Assembly (NCBI GenBank): GCA_009760855.2
Contig: WPIO01000055.1
Span: 2,630,001-2,694,000, forward strand
DNA: 64,000 bases
Reading direction: 5' to 3'
DNA from: Cristatella mucedo
Taxonomy: Eukaryota > Bryozoa > Phylactolaemata > Cristatellidae
Shown here: positions 1 through 47,337 of the stretch, one piece after another
How positions within the stretch are numbered: position 1 is the first letter of the stretch
How the letters are laid out: each line of letters starts with the position of its first letter
Made by a program: the position numbers and the translations under genes
The notes under the pieces: model-generated
Seen by the model: the letters and a program-made list of their open reading frames with translations, nothing else
Databases searched by the model: none
What the model was told of the DNA's origin: nothing

Positions 1-375
1 CTGCCCGACTCTGCCCAGAAGCTGAGCATCGAGGCTCGGCACAGCCGAGGGGTTGGCACATCCGGTGCCAGGTGCCCGCTATCCTCCTCGTCATGGCGTC
101 GGAGCTGGCGTCTACCGTGTGGATGTGCCGGATGCAAATCGCCCCCTCCCCCGCCCGCCCAGTGGGCCGATGTCATTTGCCGATCTGCCCACTGCCACCG
201 CCAACGATCGGTTGTGCGAGTGGGTGACTGACTTATAGTTCGAGAGGCACGGTCGGTCGGCGCGGCCGGTCCCGGACCCGCGGCTCCAGCGGAGATTTGA
301 CTTTTGCTCTTTCTTCATGGCCCCCTAGGGAGGCTGGCAGCCGGCAGCCGAAGAAAGAAGGAAGACGTCAGCTTC

Positions 376-383
376 TGACGTCA
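376..383. promoter_or_regulatory. Candidate CRE palindrome (TGACGTCA)
   Basis: This is a perfect 8-bp cAMP-response-element palindrome in a GC-rich stretch, with a further GACGTCA half-type site about 12 bases upstream. It lies 4.3 kb before the first recognised sulfatase exon, so it could belong to that gene's unseen 5' region. A single 8-mer can occur by chance. Confidence 0.25.
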
Positions 384-1068
384 GCAGCTGACTTCTTTGC
401 CGAGGCCTCGACACTCGCTCCGAGCCCCCGCCCCGCCCCCTGAGCGAAGGCAGCTGACTTGAGCTTTTTTTTCTTCCCCTTCACATTAGCCGAAGGCTCC
501 CTGTCCTCTTCCTGCTTCTCCCTGGTGGGGCCGTGCTGCTGCTGCTGCTGCTGATCACGTGGTCCCAGGAGCCGAGCCCGTTAAATCTGTACCATCAGAC
601 AACTATGCATCGGGGGGGGGGGGGGAGGGAATGTCAGTCTCTGTGCCATCAGTGATGTCACATGATTGAGCCGCAGCGCTCGAAGAAGCAGTGCACTGCT
701 GCTGCTGCTGCTGCTGCTGCTGCCTGTCTTGCTGTCTTGCTCAGTTGACTGCCGCGTTTCCCAAAACGAGATCAAGGGTTCATCCGCTCAAGTGTCCGGC
801 GACTGTCTGGCGGTGGCGGCAGCCGCACATCCTAGCAGACTGAAATGTTATCCCAGCCGTTCCGAGCTTTCGGTATCAATGAAGCAAGGTGGGGCCACCC
901 GCTGATCTACCCACTCGGAGCACGCGTTCCGTGATTCTCAGTGCTACAACGAGCGATTTACAGGACCGAGCATGAGGCCGAAACGGTGTGGGAGGGGCGG
1001 CGGCTGAGGGGTGAGGGTGGAGGCGGGGCCTCCTACCCCAACGAGCCGCTGAGGAAATCTGATGGCAG

Positions 1069-1071
<3 letters not shown>

Positions 1072-1155
<84 letters not shown>
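1072..1155. repeat. (CT)n microsatellite
   Basis: This is an uninterrupted CT array of 84 bases. Open frames across it on both strands (alternating Ser-Leu or Arg-Glu) are repeat artefacts. Confidence 0.98.
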
Positions 1156-1157
<2 letters not shown>

Positions 1158-3094
1158 CTGGTCGCCAGTGGCAGGGGAGCGATCCTCCTCGTTCCAGCAT
1201 CCAGCTGCGGCAGCGCCGCCCAGCGTCCCAAGCTTTTGCTGCCATGGCAACGTCAAAATGGTGGCCCGGTGTCTTGTCTCCCCTCTTCCGGTGGCCGAGC
1301 TGAGACTGCGAGCAGTCTGCCCACATGGGTCTGCCAGCCTCGATGCCGTTGGCTGGCCGCTCCAGGCTTGCTTAGGCTGCGAGGGGAGCCTCGGCTTAGC
1401 CTCCGAGCCTGCTCGAGGCCTCGTGAGCTTGAGCTGCATGCAGCTGGTGGCCCGTGGCCACCACTCCATCAATAGCCCGTAATTGCTTTAGTAGTTCATC
1501 GGGAGATCGTTTGTAGGATCACCACTTACACATACCGCGTCTTTAAATGTCATTATTAACGTTGGTGCAGCACTAATTGAAGCTAGAAAAATCATTATCC
1601 TCTCTCATACGTAATCACTTCGGACTGCAATGCCGGCCCGACTGAGCCGAGCTGCTGCTGGCATCGGGTTTCTGTTGTCTAAACACAAGACAAAAGGTAT
1701 ATTGACACCGGCTTGCTTCGGATCCTGCAGCTGCTGCTGCCCTATCCAAATCGGTTCTCTTGACTTTGCCCGCGCTCTGCGAGTGCCGAGTGCTCGCGGC
1801 TTCTGAGACATGCCGAAGCCGTCCTTGAGCCGAAGATGGCTTTGCTAGCGGGCTGCTGCCTTCCGCATTGCCGCTGGCTGGCCCGAAGAGATCTCGAGCT
1901 AGCCTCCCGTGCTGGTGCACCGTGCTGCCACCGGAAGCCACGCGATCCATCCACGCACATGCCTGCTAGGGCCAGATTTGAGCCGGTGATAGCAGCAGCT
2001 TGGCATCGCTTAGGGCTCGGCCTGAGCTTATCACCAACGTTAAGAGGGCCAACTTGCTGGCCGATTTACTAAACTCTACATTTTTTTTTTACCGAGCCAC
2101 CAAGCGGGCCTCGGCCATCAGGAAGAGGCTTTAGACACGCGGCCAGCTAAGGGCCCAGAGCAAACCCTGTTCTATCTGCTAGCGGTGCTCGCCATCGCGA
2201 GAGCTGGTGCACCGCACGAGATCGCTGTATTGCTGCAATGCGACGTGTGCCTGCGTGCACCGCCTTAGCTGAACGTGGCCTTGCACTTGTGCAGCATGAC
2301 TCACTCACCGGCAGCATTCCTTTGCAGCCTGACAGCTGTCGGAGCAAAGCATGTCGCCGAGTTTCTCAACGAGTCTACGAACGAAGGAGTGAAGCTGCAA
2401 CAATCCATCGAGCTTCCCGAGAGGCAACACGCCGCACGGTATTGGGTAGTCAGCACAGGCACAGAAGAGAATGATGACCGAGCTGCCGATGAGGCTGCTT
2501 CCTCATGTAAGCATCGTGCCGCCTCCCTCTGCATTTAGCTTTCGGGCCCAAGGGCAACAGGCGGCCTCGTTTGTTCACCATGCCCCGGCAGCTTCCTCCT
2601 CCTGCCTGCTGGGCTTGCGGCCCGTGACTCTCACCAGCCTCTAAGTAATGCCTTGTAAGTGTCTAGTTGAATGCCACAAGTATTTTGAGCACTCGAAAAC
2701 ATCGTCTTCGCTCTGAGAGCATAGTCAATATTCGATCGTAAGTTTCCGTAGGGGCTTGGAGGGGGCGAGACGTTCGTGTTTCTCCGTGCCAAGCTCTTGT
2801 CATGTCAAATTGCATTTTACCAAAATGGATGCACCGATATTGGATTCGCTGAAAAAGCTCTCACTCAAATCTGGCCTGAAGCGCTATAGCATGGCTGCAC
2901 GAGGATTGATCCAAGCTGCTGCTCCATAGCTCTTAACTGACAAGATTGCGGCAGAGGAATGGTTTCCCTTGCTCTTCTAACCGTCGGTGCTGGAATACCA
3001 GCTGCTGCCAATCATCAGCAGCGAAATGCAGGCCACGGAGCAGCCTTGCTGGCGATAGGAAAAAGAAAGGTGTAGGCTGGGATCTTATAGATTG

Positions 3095-3338
<244 letters not shown>

Positions 3339-4141
3339 AGGCATTGCCATTTGACACATTCTCTTAAAAGGCTGCCAGATGAGCAGCTCTGCCAGATGAT
3401 GCCAGAATGTGGTGCAGCTATGGGCCTCCAGATGCACCCGAAGCTAATTCAAGTCCACGGCATACATGTACATGCATATACAACTTCCGGTCCCTCTTCG
3501 AAAGTGCTTCATGCTGTGACGTTCAGACTCTGAGCAGTCTTTCCTGAAGGACAAGGGGTTGCAGAGGGCGGACTGGAGGTGGTGGCTGCAGCCGAGACAG
3601 CAGCTTCTGCCCATCAGACTCAGACCTACCGATGCCGTCGCCGCTGCTGCTGACCGGAGCAGACTGCAGCCGCTGCTTGTGCTGGCCATTGCAGGCCCCC
3701 CCCCCCCCCCGCACGAGCTGCACTGCATCATGGGATGCAAGTTGACGTCGGCAGCAGTGGCTTTGGTAGGCTCTCCAGCCTGGCTGGTGATGCAACCATG
3801 CAAGCAAATCGGCACATGCCAGTTTTCTGGTACCCGGCCAATGGTGATCAGTGTGTGGGTTTTTACTCCTTTGATCTCGGTGCTGAAGTCGGTTCGAAGC
3901 AGAAGGTCGCTGCTTGTGCTGAGCGACAGGTACAGCTGGAGCTAGCGAGAGCAGCAGTAGAAGTGGGCAGCAAGCAGGTGGAGGCAACTCGTCTTCTCAA
4001 GTTTAACATGTTTAACTGCTGCTTTGCTCGTGTTCGTAGCAATGGGTCAGCTGTTTCAGTGTAAAGATGGCTGAAAAAGAGAGAACGAAAGGTAAGTGGA
4101 AATGGGTGCACGATAGATGGATTTAGAGGCATTTAGGTAAC

Positions 4142-4254
<113 letters not shown>

Positions 4255-4648
4255 AGAGACAGGCATATACTTTGGCTTCAACGAGAGCTCCATAGCCGGA
4301 TATAAATAAATATGAATAAATAAATAAATAAAAATCAATAAATATATATATATATATATTTAGTAGGTTCTGTGGTCGACAGATTTGTCTTGCACACAGA
4401 CCGACTGTTGGCAACTGAGACTTGTGGCATATCGGCTGCTGAGACTCAAGGCGTCCTCCGAAGGCAACCTTCAAGGCCTGTCAACTCACAGGTTGCCCAC
4501 CTCCACGCGCGGCTCTGCCCTCGCGCTCTTCGGCGACATTCCGCTCCTCAGCCGATTTGCGCCATTGCAGAGACTCCGCGGAGGAAGAAGAGCTACGTGT
4601 GGCGTCTCACCCAGCCGAGCCAGCTGCTGCTGCTGCTGCTTCTGCCAG

Positions 4649-40687
<36,039 letters not shown>

Positions 40688-41269
40688 GGCTTCGGCTGAC
40701 TGCCCGTCTCACTCCCTCTGTCTGTTTGTCTCTCTCTCTCTCTCTCTGACTTTGCGGACCATGCAGCTCGCCCAGAAGCAGCAGGCAGCTGCCGGACAAC
40801 ATGGCAGCCGCTCAAAAAAGGGAGTTTCTCGCCGCCGGCTCCCATTCCTCTGCTGTGGAGGCTGAGCTCAGGCTTTTAGCCACCGCTGCGGCTGCGACAG
40901 CGAGTCGCGTCGCTAGCTGCACGGCCACGGCTTCAATCAAGTGCCAGCTGCAGCAGCAGCAGCTGCTACCGCAAGGATGCGATTGCCGCCGCTGCTGCTG
41001 CAGTAAAGTGGCCACGAGCGGAGGCCACGTTTCTCTGGCTGTCTCCCGTGCTGGATGCATCAGTCGGCAGTTCACCGAGGCCTCACTTCTGAGCCCGAGG
41101 CCTCACTTTGTCACGCAGTCACGCTGCACTGCACTGCAGCCGCTGCTATGCATCCAGTGATGCAAAGGCCGCAGCAGTCAGCCCAGCGGCTGGGATGTCG
41201 CAGCATCGTGGCTCTGAGCTGCTGCCCTCACCGATTCGCCGAGTCCACCCAGTGCCAGCACTGACAGCT

Positions 41270-41288
41270 CACGTGACGTCTCACGTGA
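41270..41288. promoter_or_regulatory. Twin TCACGTGA palindromes
   Basis: Two TCACGTGA boxes start at 41270 and 41281, just upstream of the polyadenylation signal. This core is the one bound by MiT/TFE factors (M-box, CLEAR-like). Their 3' UTR position makes a promoter role for the upstream gene doubtful. Confidence 0.3.
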
Positions 41289-41356
41289 CTGGCAGGTGGG
41301 CAGGTGGGCGGGCCAGGCAGCGGCTCTCGAATCTCCTGCATTTTCACGTGCAATGA

Positions 41357-41362
41357 AATAAA
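41357..41362 (+). terminator. Polyadenylation signal AATAAA of the sulfatase-like gene
   Basis: A canonical AATAAA lies about 670 bases after the stop codon with no closer canonical hexamer on this strand. The 3' UTR is CAG/CTG-rich. Confidence 0.6.
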
Positions 41363-41692
41363 ATGTACTGCATAGACGTGGTCGATCGTCGAGGGGGTTC
41401 TGCACAAACAAGGCTTGTGCACGCATCCTGAAGGACGTCAATTGAGCAGAACCTTTCAGAGGGTTGTCTCGTGGCTACGAAAGAGTCACAGGATTGGCTA
41501 TTAGCTGGCCCTGAGTGGCTTTGGTCGTGGGTTTCCAGATCTGCCAGTGGACAGATGCCAGGCGCATTGAAAAGCTCAACACACTACTTTTCAGAGTGCC
41601 TGCTCGGTACAAACTTCAGTTGGGGTCACTCAATGGTACCCTAAAGAGGTCAGGCCCTGAGGTCAGACCCTGTGCAGCTGCTAGGAGGTGAG

Positions 41693-41858
41693 CCGTAATG
41701 GCTCACTAGGTAAGGCGTTTGCTTTTCACGACCTCGGCCCCGAGGTCGTGGGTCCGAATCCTGTTGCGATTCTTTATTGCCACTGCAAGCTGTGGTGATA
41801 GCCGTAAGGTTCTTCTGTCGCTATACAAAAAGAGGCTGTTAAATCAGCGAATATTTGT
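41693..41858 (+). mobile_element. SINE family B
   Basis: The head is GAGCCGTAATGGCTCACTAG (A-box region) with CACGACCTCGGCCCCGAGGT and a B-box-like GTGGGTCCGAATCC. The body is TCTTTATTGCCACTGCAAGC, and the end is GAGGCTGTTAAATCAGC. Confidence 0.85.
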
Positions 41859-41950
41859 TTAGGCTTACATGATTTTGGTGCCTCAAGTGATAGCACACCA
41901 ATTGGTACATTACATTACATTAGGTACTAGCACAGATTTAGCCGAAGCCC

Positions 41951-41983
41951 CGAGGTCACAGGTCACCGAGCCCTGTGACCTCG
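41951..41983. repeat. Hairpin with 12-bp perfect arms
   Basis: CGAGGTCACAGG (41951-41962) and its reverse complement CCTGTGACCTCG (41972-41983) are separated by nine bases. The left arm plus loop also spells AGGTCA-C-AGGTCA, a DR1 element. Confidence 0.8.
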
Positions 41984-42167
41984 GTCACCAATGTGACCAG
42001 CAAACTCGGTGTTGTCGTGGCTGCTGAGCTTCGGCAGCTGATTTCAGCGATAGAGGATCGGTTGATCAAAACGTGGATTTTGGTGAAGTGTATTGCGGCA
42101 GTAGCCAGCTTCGGTGCAGATCAATTTCGTGAGAATGAGGAAGCACAATCTCAAGTTATTAGAGGTA
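41975..42167 (+). pseudogene. Possible oligopeptide-transporter (POT/SLC15-like) exon or fragment
   Basis: The frame contains KCIAAVASFGADQFRENEEA and then QSQVIRG, ending at AGAG followed by GTACCG. FGADQF followed by an acidic stretch is the signature found after transmembrane helix 4 of proton-coupled oligopeptide transporters. The preceding residues are only weakly hydrophobic and no neighbouring transporter exon is recognised. It may be a decayed or transduced fragment, or chance similarity. Confidence 0.3.
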
Positions 42168-42388
42168 CCGAATAACCACTGCATACTGCGATAGTTGCCT
42201 ACACATTTGAACTGAGCACCGTAAATTTCACGTCGACAGTGGCTTAATTCGAAAGCATTGTGGAGGATTGCATTAATTCGTTACACACTCTTTACAGAGC
42301 ACGAAGGCTTCAGAATTTCTGCTGTGACCAACAAAGGCTCACACATTGCCCTTAGAAGGGCACATCTGTATAGTATCTAAAGAGAAAA

Positions 42389-42558
42389 ATCCTAGCTGCG
42401 TAAACAGCATCTTTTTGTATAGCGACGGAAGAGCCTTGACGGCTATCACCACCGCTTGCAGTGGCGATAAAGGATCGCCCACCGCAGGAATTGAACCCAT
42501 GACCTCGGGACCGAGGTCATGAAAGCAACTGCCTTACCGAATGTGTCGTCACGGCTAC
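42389..42558 (-). mobile_element. SINE family B
   Basis: This is the reverse-complement copy of the 41693 element: B-box-like GGGTTCAATTCC, CATGACCTCGGTCCCGAGGT and GGCGATCCTTTATCGCCACT boxes are present. It has the opposite orientation to its neighbour 530 bases to the left. Confidence 0.85.
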
Positions 42559-42786
42559 TTATCTAGAGCAGGCCAGTGGTATAGTATGTATGTATCTATG
42601 TATCTATCGTAAGAGTAAGCCGATGTTTTAGCAGAGGGCTTAATCCAGCCATTTATAGCAGGCAGGAATTGCATCAGTGCATCTGCCATTGAGCAGGACC
42701 ACCAGCCCTTTCACTGCACCGTTGGGGTGGGCAAATAGATATTAGCCAACCCTTCTGGAATGCTGACCTGGATCCGCCCACTTGGC

Positions 42787-42980
42787 CCGCGGTTCTCAAT
42801 CTGTGGGGGTGACCCCTTTGTGGGGGGGGGGGTCGAACGACCCTTTCGCAGGGGTCTCCTAAGATAATCAAAAAGCAAGCATTTCCGAATTTCGCTCACA
42901 ATAATTTTGTGGTTGGGGGTCACCACAACATGTGGAACTGTATTAAAGGGTTTCGGCATTAGGAAGTTAGAGAACCGCTG
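42787..42980. mobile_element. hAT-type MITE resembling SPIN
   Basis: This is a 194-bp unit with imperfect terminal inverted repeats: GCGGTTCTCAATCTG near the left end and AGAGAACCGCTG at the right end. The interior reads GTCGAACGACCCTTTCGCAG, GGGTCTCCTAAGATAATC, TTTTGTGGTTGGGGGTCACC and AACTGTATTAAAGGGTTTCG. From memory of the family this resembles SPIN-type non-autonomous hAT elements, known for spread between animal phyla. No clear 8-bp target duplication is visible. A G-run lies at about 42822-42832. Confidence 0.7.
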
Positions 42981-43189
42981 CGCCCTGACTAACGGTCGTT
43001 ATCTTCAGGTAATCAACTTACATCTCATCCGGCGGAGGCCGGTTTCATGGAAGGCTCTGTGCCCCCCCCCCAGAGAAAATGAGCAGCATCGATATAAGAC
43101 AGAAGGATCGCGACCTCATTGCCATTACCTGTTGAATTGGGCATTGGAATGAGCCCGGTCGCCTTGAAGGATATTTCTCTGCATTGGAA

Positions 43190-46100
43190 TCGTGAATGGT
43201 AAGGACTGAAACTCGCTCTCGAGGCCTCCGACTTCGCTGGGGTATGGCACGATTCAGGCATCGGCTGCTATCGAAATGCGGCGGCGGCGGCCTCGGGCGA
43301 CTCCAAGCTCGATGCGGACCTTTACGCGACTTCTCCTCCGAGATACCTTCGGGTATTCCGCTGCTATCTTCCCCGTGAATGTAAGTTGTCCTCTCGGATA
43401 TGCTACTCGAAACAGGATCTACTTAGCATAAGGTGTGATGTCGCCATTTGTCGATAGCTACCGGCAGGCCTTCTTCGGTGGGTCAGTAAAAACCTCCCTG
43501 CATCCTGTGTTGGCCCCATCAACAAAACGGCTATCAAACCTACGATCCGTACGTTTTAAGCGCTGATCAGCACTGGCTGACGTAGTTGCTCACTCGCCGC
43601 GCCTCAGCATGTTTTGAAAAGTCGACCGGCGACCGTTACTGAGGTCAAATTTAAATTTGAAGGGGCTGCCTTCGCCGGGCCTGCTACATGCCGTCTAGAA
43701 CGGAAGCCACTTAATCGGCGTCGTGTAGTTGTTGGAGTTGCCCCTTAAAATCCGCCTACTAAATGTCCACTCGCTAAAAACCAAAGCATTACTTATCGCG
43801 ATCAGGTGGTCCAGGAGAAGCTAGATGCATTTCTGCTTACCGAAGCATTCGATGACGCCCTGCTCCAGGAGTTGTATATCCGAAACCACCCCACCCGGGT
43901 TCCCATTCTTCCAGTCCGTGTGGTCTGGCAAGGTTGGTTGCGGGTTGCAATTGTTGTTAGTGAATTGTTTGGCTATAAGATATGCGATTTTTCGCATGGG
44001 CCATCGTTCGAATCAGTTGCAATCAGGTTCGCATGAAAGACAGTACCTTCCACCGTTGTGATATACCGACATCTTGCTGGCTGTCTAAACTTGCTTATAG
44101 AGGAGCTTTCGGAGTTCCTCACTAAAATAGTTGTACGTGACAGGCCGTTGCTGATTGTAGGTGACTTCAATATCCACATCGACAAGCCTAGCAACACACA
44201 GGTCCGCTCATTCCTCAACTGTCTGGAGAACCTTCGTTCGGTCGAATTTATTAATCATACCACTCACGTCGGTGGCTATATTCTAGCTCTCGTAATCACT
44301 AAGAATGTCTGCTCCACTGACCTTGTGGTGTGTCCACTGACCCTCTCGGATCAATTTTCGGTCTCGTTTACTGCTCCTGCTCCCTTGTACCTAATGTCGA
44401 GTTTGTCCAGCGACGTAACTTAAAAAGCATTGACAGAGACACATTTTTGAAATCTGGATGGGATCATGGGGTCTTCTTGGTCTGCACCCAGACACGACCG
44501 ACTGCCTTGATACCCTAACTAATGCAATGAACAAGAGACTTCAGAGTGCTCTTGACAACCATGCTCCCATACATTCTGTCCTTGTGCAGAGCCACGACGA
44601 TTCCTTTCAACTGAAAAAAAACTTTTAAAACTGTGCCGTGATAAGCGCAGGCTTGAACGCTGTTTTAAGAAGTCTGGGTCTGACGAAGATCTAGTCAATT
44701 TTGAAGACTTCCTCCGAGTCTACACCCGAAAGCTTAAAAAGCCAGGGCTTATTTTTCCACTCGAAACCTGAAGTCCTGTCAGTCAGACCCGAAACAGATT
44801 TCTAAGACAATAAACAATTTGCTAGCCAATAGTGAGAAGTCTCACTCCCCAGGTAATCATGGCTGTGGCGAAAAGTTTCCAGCCTTCTTTACTGAAAACA
44901 TTTCGCACATTCGAGAGTCCATAGCCCCCTCCGACTAAATTGATTGCTGAATCGAGTGACCTTCCTTAAAACTTGTTTCGAGGTTTATGCATGCGGTGTG
45001 GCTACTTTAATGGTAATAAGATATTAATAGCAAAAATAATTAAAAGTAGTAGTAAACATTATATTATTTGTATAAATTAGTATTAATAGTGCCTATGCAG
45101 CAAATGTAGAGCGCCCATACAGAAATTGAGTTCTCTGAGGGGAATTTATCAAGTGTATCATTATTTTTGTTAATGTTATTAAAAGAGCTCATCTCGTGAA
45201 GACAATATACCATCATTTCGTTGGTCTTCAGTGGCGGACCAACTTAGTCCAGCCATAACCGAGATTTTTAATGCTTCTCTGGAAAAAGGGGTTGTACCCA
45301 AATCCTTCAAATCGGCTATCGCTCGACCGGAACTCAAAAATCCTGGATTAGATACAGAGGTCCATACAAAGTAGTGCCCAGTTTTCCACCTTCCTTTTTT
45401 GTCAAAGATTGTTGAACAAAGTGCATTGAAAATAATGAAATGCCAATAAAATTCCAATCAGGGTTCAAGCTGCAGCACTCAGCTGATACTACTCTCTCTC
45501 CCCCTTATAACCGATTACATCTGCAGCAACCATAAGTGGGAATGTCACAGCCCTAGCGCTGCTAGATCTATCAGCTGCTTTCGACGCCAGTGATCACGAT
45601 GTTCTACTTGAACGATTGAGAACAACGATCAGTCTGGCAGACGAGGCACTGGCGTGGTTTTAATCGTACTTGTCTGATCGTGTTCAATTCGTGTCGTGCG
45701 GGGGTCAGGTCTCACCCACCAGATCAGCCACCTGTGGAGTCCCTCTAGGGCCCATCCTCGGTCCGTTGCTGTTCTCCATTCATGCTCTACCTCTGGGAAA
45801 AGTGATTAAAGCCCATATAATAGGATATCTCTTTTACGCTGCCGATACTCAGCTGTATTTGTCATTTAAACCCTTCGAATCTGCTGCAGATACTGATAAA
45901 CTGATTGCTTGCCTTGCCGACATTCGATCCTGGATCTTGGAAAATTTCCTTAAACTAGACGACGATAAAAATGAACTACTGCTCAGAAGACTGCCGAAGC
46001 GTGTTGCTGGACTAAAGGCCGTGCTCTTCTAATGGTTGATGCTGTTGTGCCACCATCACCATGTGCTCCGAATTTAGGTGTCGTCTTCGACAACTGCCTA

Positions 46101-46877
46101 CATTTTGAAAGCTTCGTTCTGAGGACTGCTTCTACAGCTCGCCATCACGTCCGATCCCTATCTACGATTAGGAGCTGTCTTCCACGGTGGCTTGCAAAAG
46201 GTGTATGTAGCTCCTTAGTTCTGCCTCGGCTTGATTATTGTAAATTCCTTTTGCAAGGACTACCGGAAAAAAGCCACTAGACTACTGCAGCTGGCTATGA
46301 ATATGGCTGCAAGGCTAAATCCCAGAGGTTTTACCGAGTGTCCTCTCGGCTAAAAGAGCTAGGAAGGCGCTGGTTGAGCAACGGATACGGAGCAAAGTTC
46401 TTAAGCTGACCTAAAACGCCTGCCACGGCTTGGCTCCTCCATACCTAGCTGAACTACTGCACCAGTTTCAGCCTCTTCGCACCCTCAGGCCACGTGTGGA
46501 CAATAGATCAGCTGTTCCATTCCTCAGCTTAAAGACCGTTGGCGACAGAAGCTTTAGCTGTGCAGATCTTAGACAGTGGAACTCGCTTCCACAATTCTTA
46601 TGCAATGACAACTACTCTCCAACTGCCGACTATGGCTCATCCTTTTCAGCAGTCCTGAGCTGCTACTTCCATGCTACTCACTACCTCAACTGCTCTCCTG
46701 ACTCAGCTATGCTTCCCGCTTTCTCTTTGTTGCGTGAGACGAAGTCTGTTGGCTACCGAATGCGTACAGAAAGCCGCTTAGGCTGTGAATGGGCTATACA
46801 AAACTCTCCTGCGTAACACCCGCATAGTCTTTTTGACTTTGTGGAGTTACAGACATACATTATATCACATTACAAGT
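43190..46877 (+). mobile_element. Family-2 non-LTR retrotransposon, near full-length, inactivated
   Basis: In order: a GC-rich 5' part; LLNVHSLKTK (about 43755) and LLIVGDFNIHID (44150 region), which are apurinic-endonuclease motifs; linker motifs; reverse transcriptase blocks (LDLSAAFDASDHDVLLERLR, LSDRVQFVSCGGQVSPTRSA, YLFYAADTQLYLSFKP); and C-terminal LPRLDYCKFLLQGLP and LKTVGDRSFS motifs. The tail ends near 46877 with a decayed ACATT run. The polymerase box, Y-x-D-D in the family, is FYAAD here, so the first Asp is Ala. Several stops and frameshifts occur, plus an inserted foreign tail at 45090-45185. The element cannot move by itself. Confidence 0.85.
45090..45185 (+). mobile_element. 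Family-1 LINE tail inside the family-2 element
   Basis: GCAGCAAATGTAGAGCGCCC, TTGAGTTCTCTGAGGG and TATCAAGTGTATCATTATT form the 3' tail of family 1. The host sequence is contiguous in the second family-2 copy (about 52275-52315), showing this is an insertion. Confidence 0.75.
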
Positions 46878-47109
46878 GGTTTGTCTAAAAGACTTTGTAT
46901 TATTGTAATTGTCATTAAGTGTACCCCTGGAATAAGTATGATGTGATTTCAGCCACAGTGCTTCGTGACGACGAATATAATTATCTTTCCCTTATATTTG
47001 GGTATCATATGAATCTGAAGAAATGTCAACTTCCGCTTTTGACTAAATTTACTTCGTTATCAAAGCATGCAAGATCTTATCGTCACGTATAGATAATAAT
47101 CTTTAGGTA

Positions 47110-47145
47110 AGGCTATTAAATCAGCAAAGAGCTACAATGCTTGTC
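47110..47145 (+). mobile_element. SINE family B 3'-end remnant
   Basis: GTAAGGCTATTAAATCAGCA matches the SINE B end. No head is recognisable. Confidence 0.3.
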
Positions 47146-47273
47146 ATCCAGTTTTTTGTCCTCAGCCGTCGGCAACCCGATTGAACTGCCAACTTCATTG
47201 AGCTAACTTCCACAGCCGGTTTACCTAAACCCGCTGCTCAGAGGTCACTTCCGGGTTCACGCCGACTGCTGAA

Positions 47274-47337
47274 ATGTCCGGCGGGAGGCTGCTTTTCGCG
47301 CTCCTGGGCTGTTTGATTCAAAGAGCAGCAAACCAGG
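47274..47337 (+). CDS. Candidate first coding exon: signal peptide of an Ig-superfamily protein
   Basis: ATG at 47274 opens MSGGRLLFALLGCLIQRAAN, then Gln, a short hydrophobic leader of signal-peptide type. The donor is GTAAGC at 47338, leaving phase 1. The next compatible exon I recognise is the Ig-like one at 61214, which also enters in phase 1. The junction would give ...AAN-Q-E-TKLEAS. The upstream sequence GGTCACTTCCGGGTTCACGC contains an ETS-type ACTTCCGG core that may belong to its promoter. Pairing with the Ig exon 13.9 kb away is inference. Confidence 0.5.

Noticed and set aside
666-905. Signal-peptide-like frame with poly-Leu
   Set aside because: It starts with TTG, its hydrophobic core is a CTG repeat, and no domain follows.
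3444-4132. Overlapping frames of 89-154 residues on both strands upstream of the sulfatase exons
   Set aside because: They show no recognisable domain and no codon pattern beyond GC-rich sequence, with equal openness on both strands.
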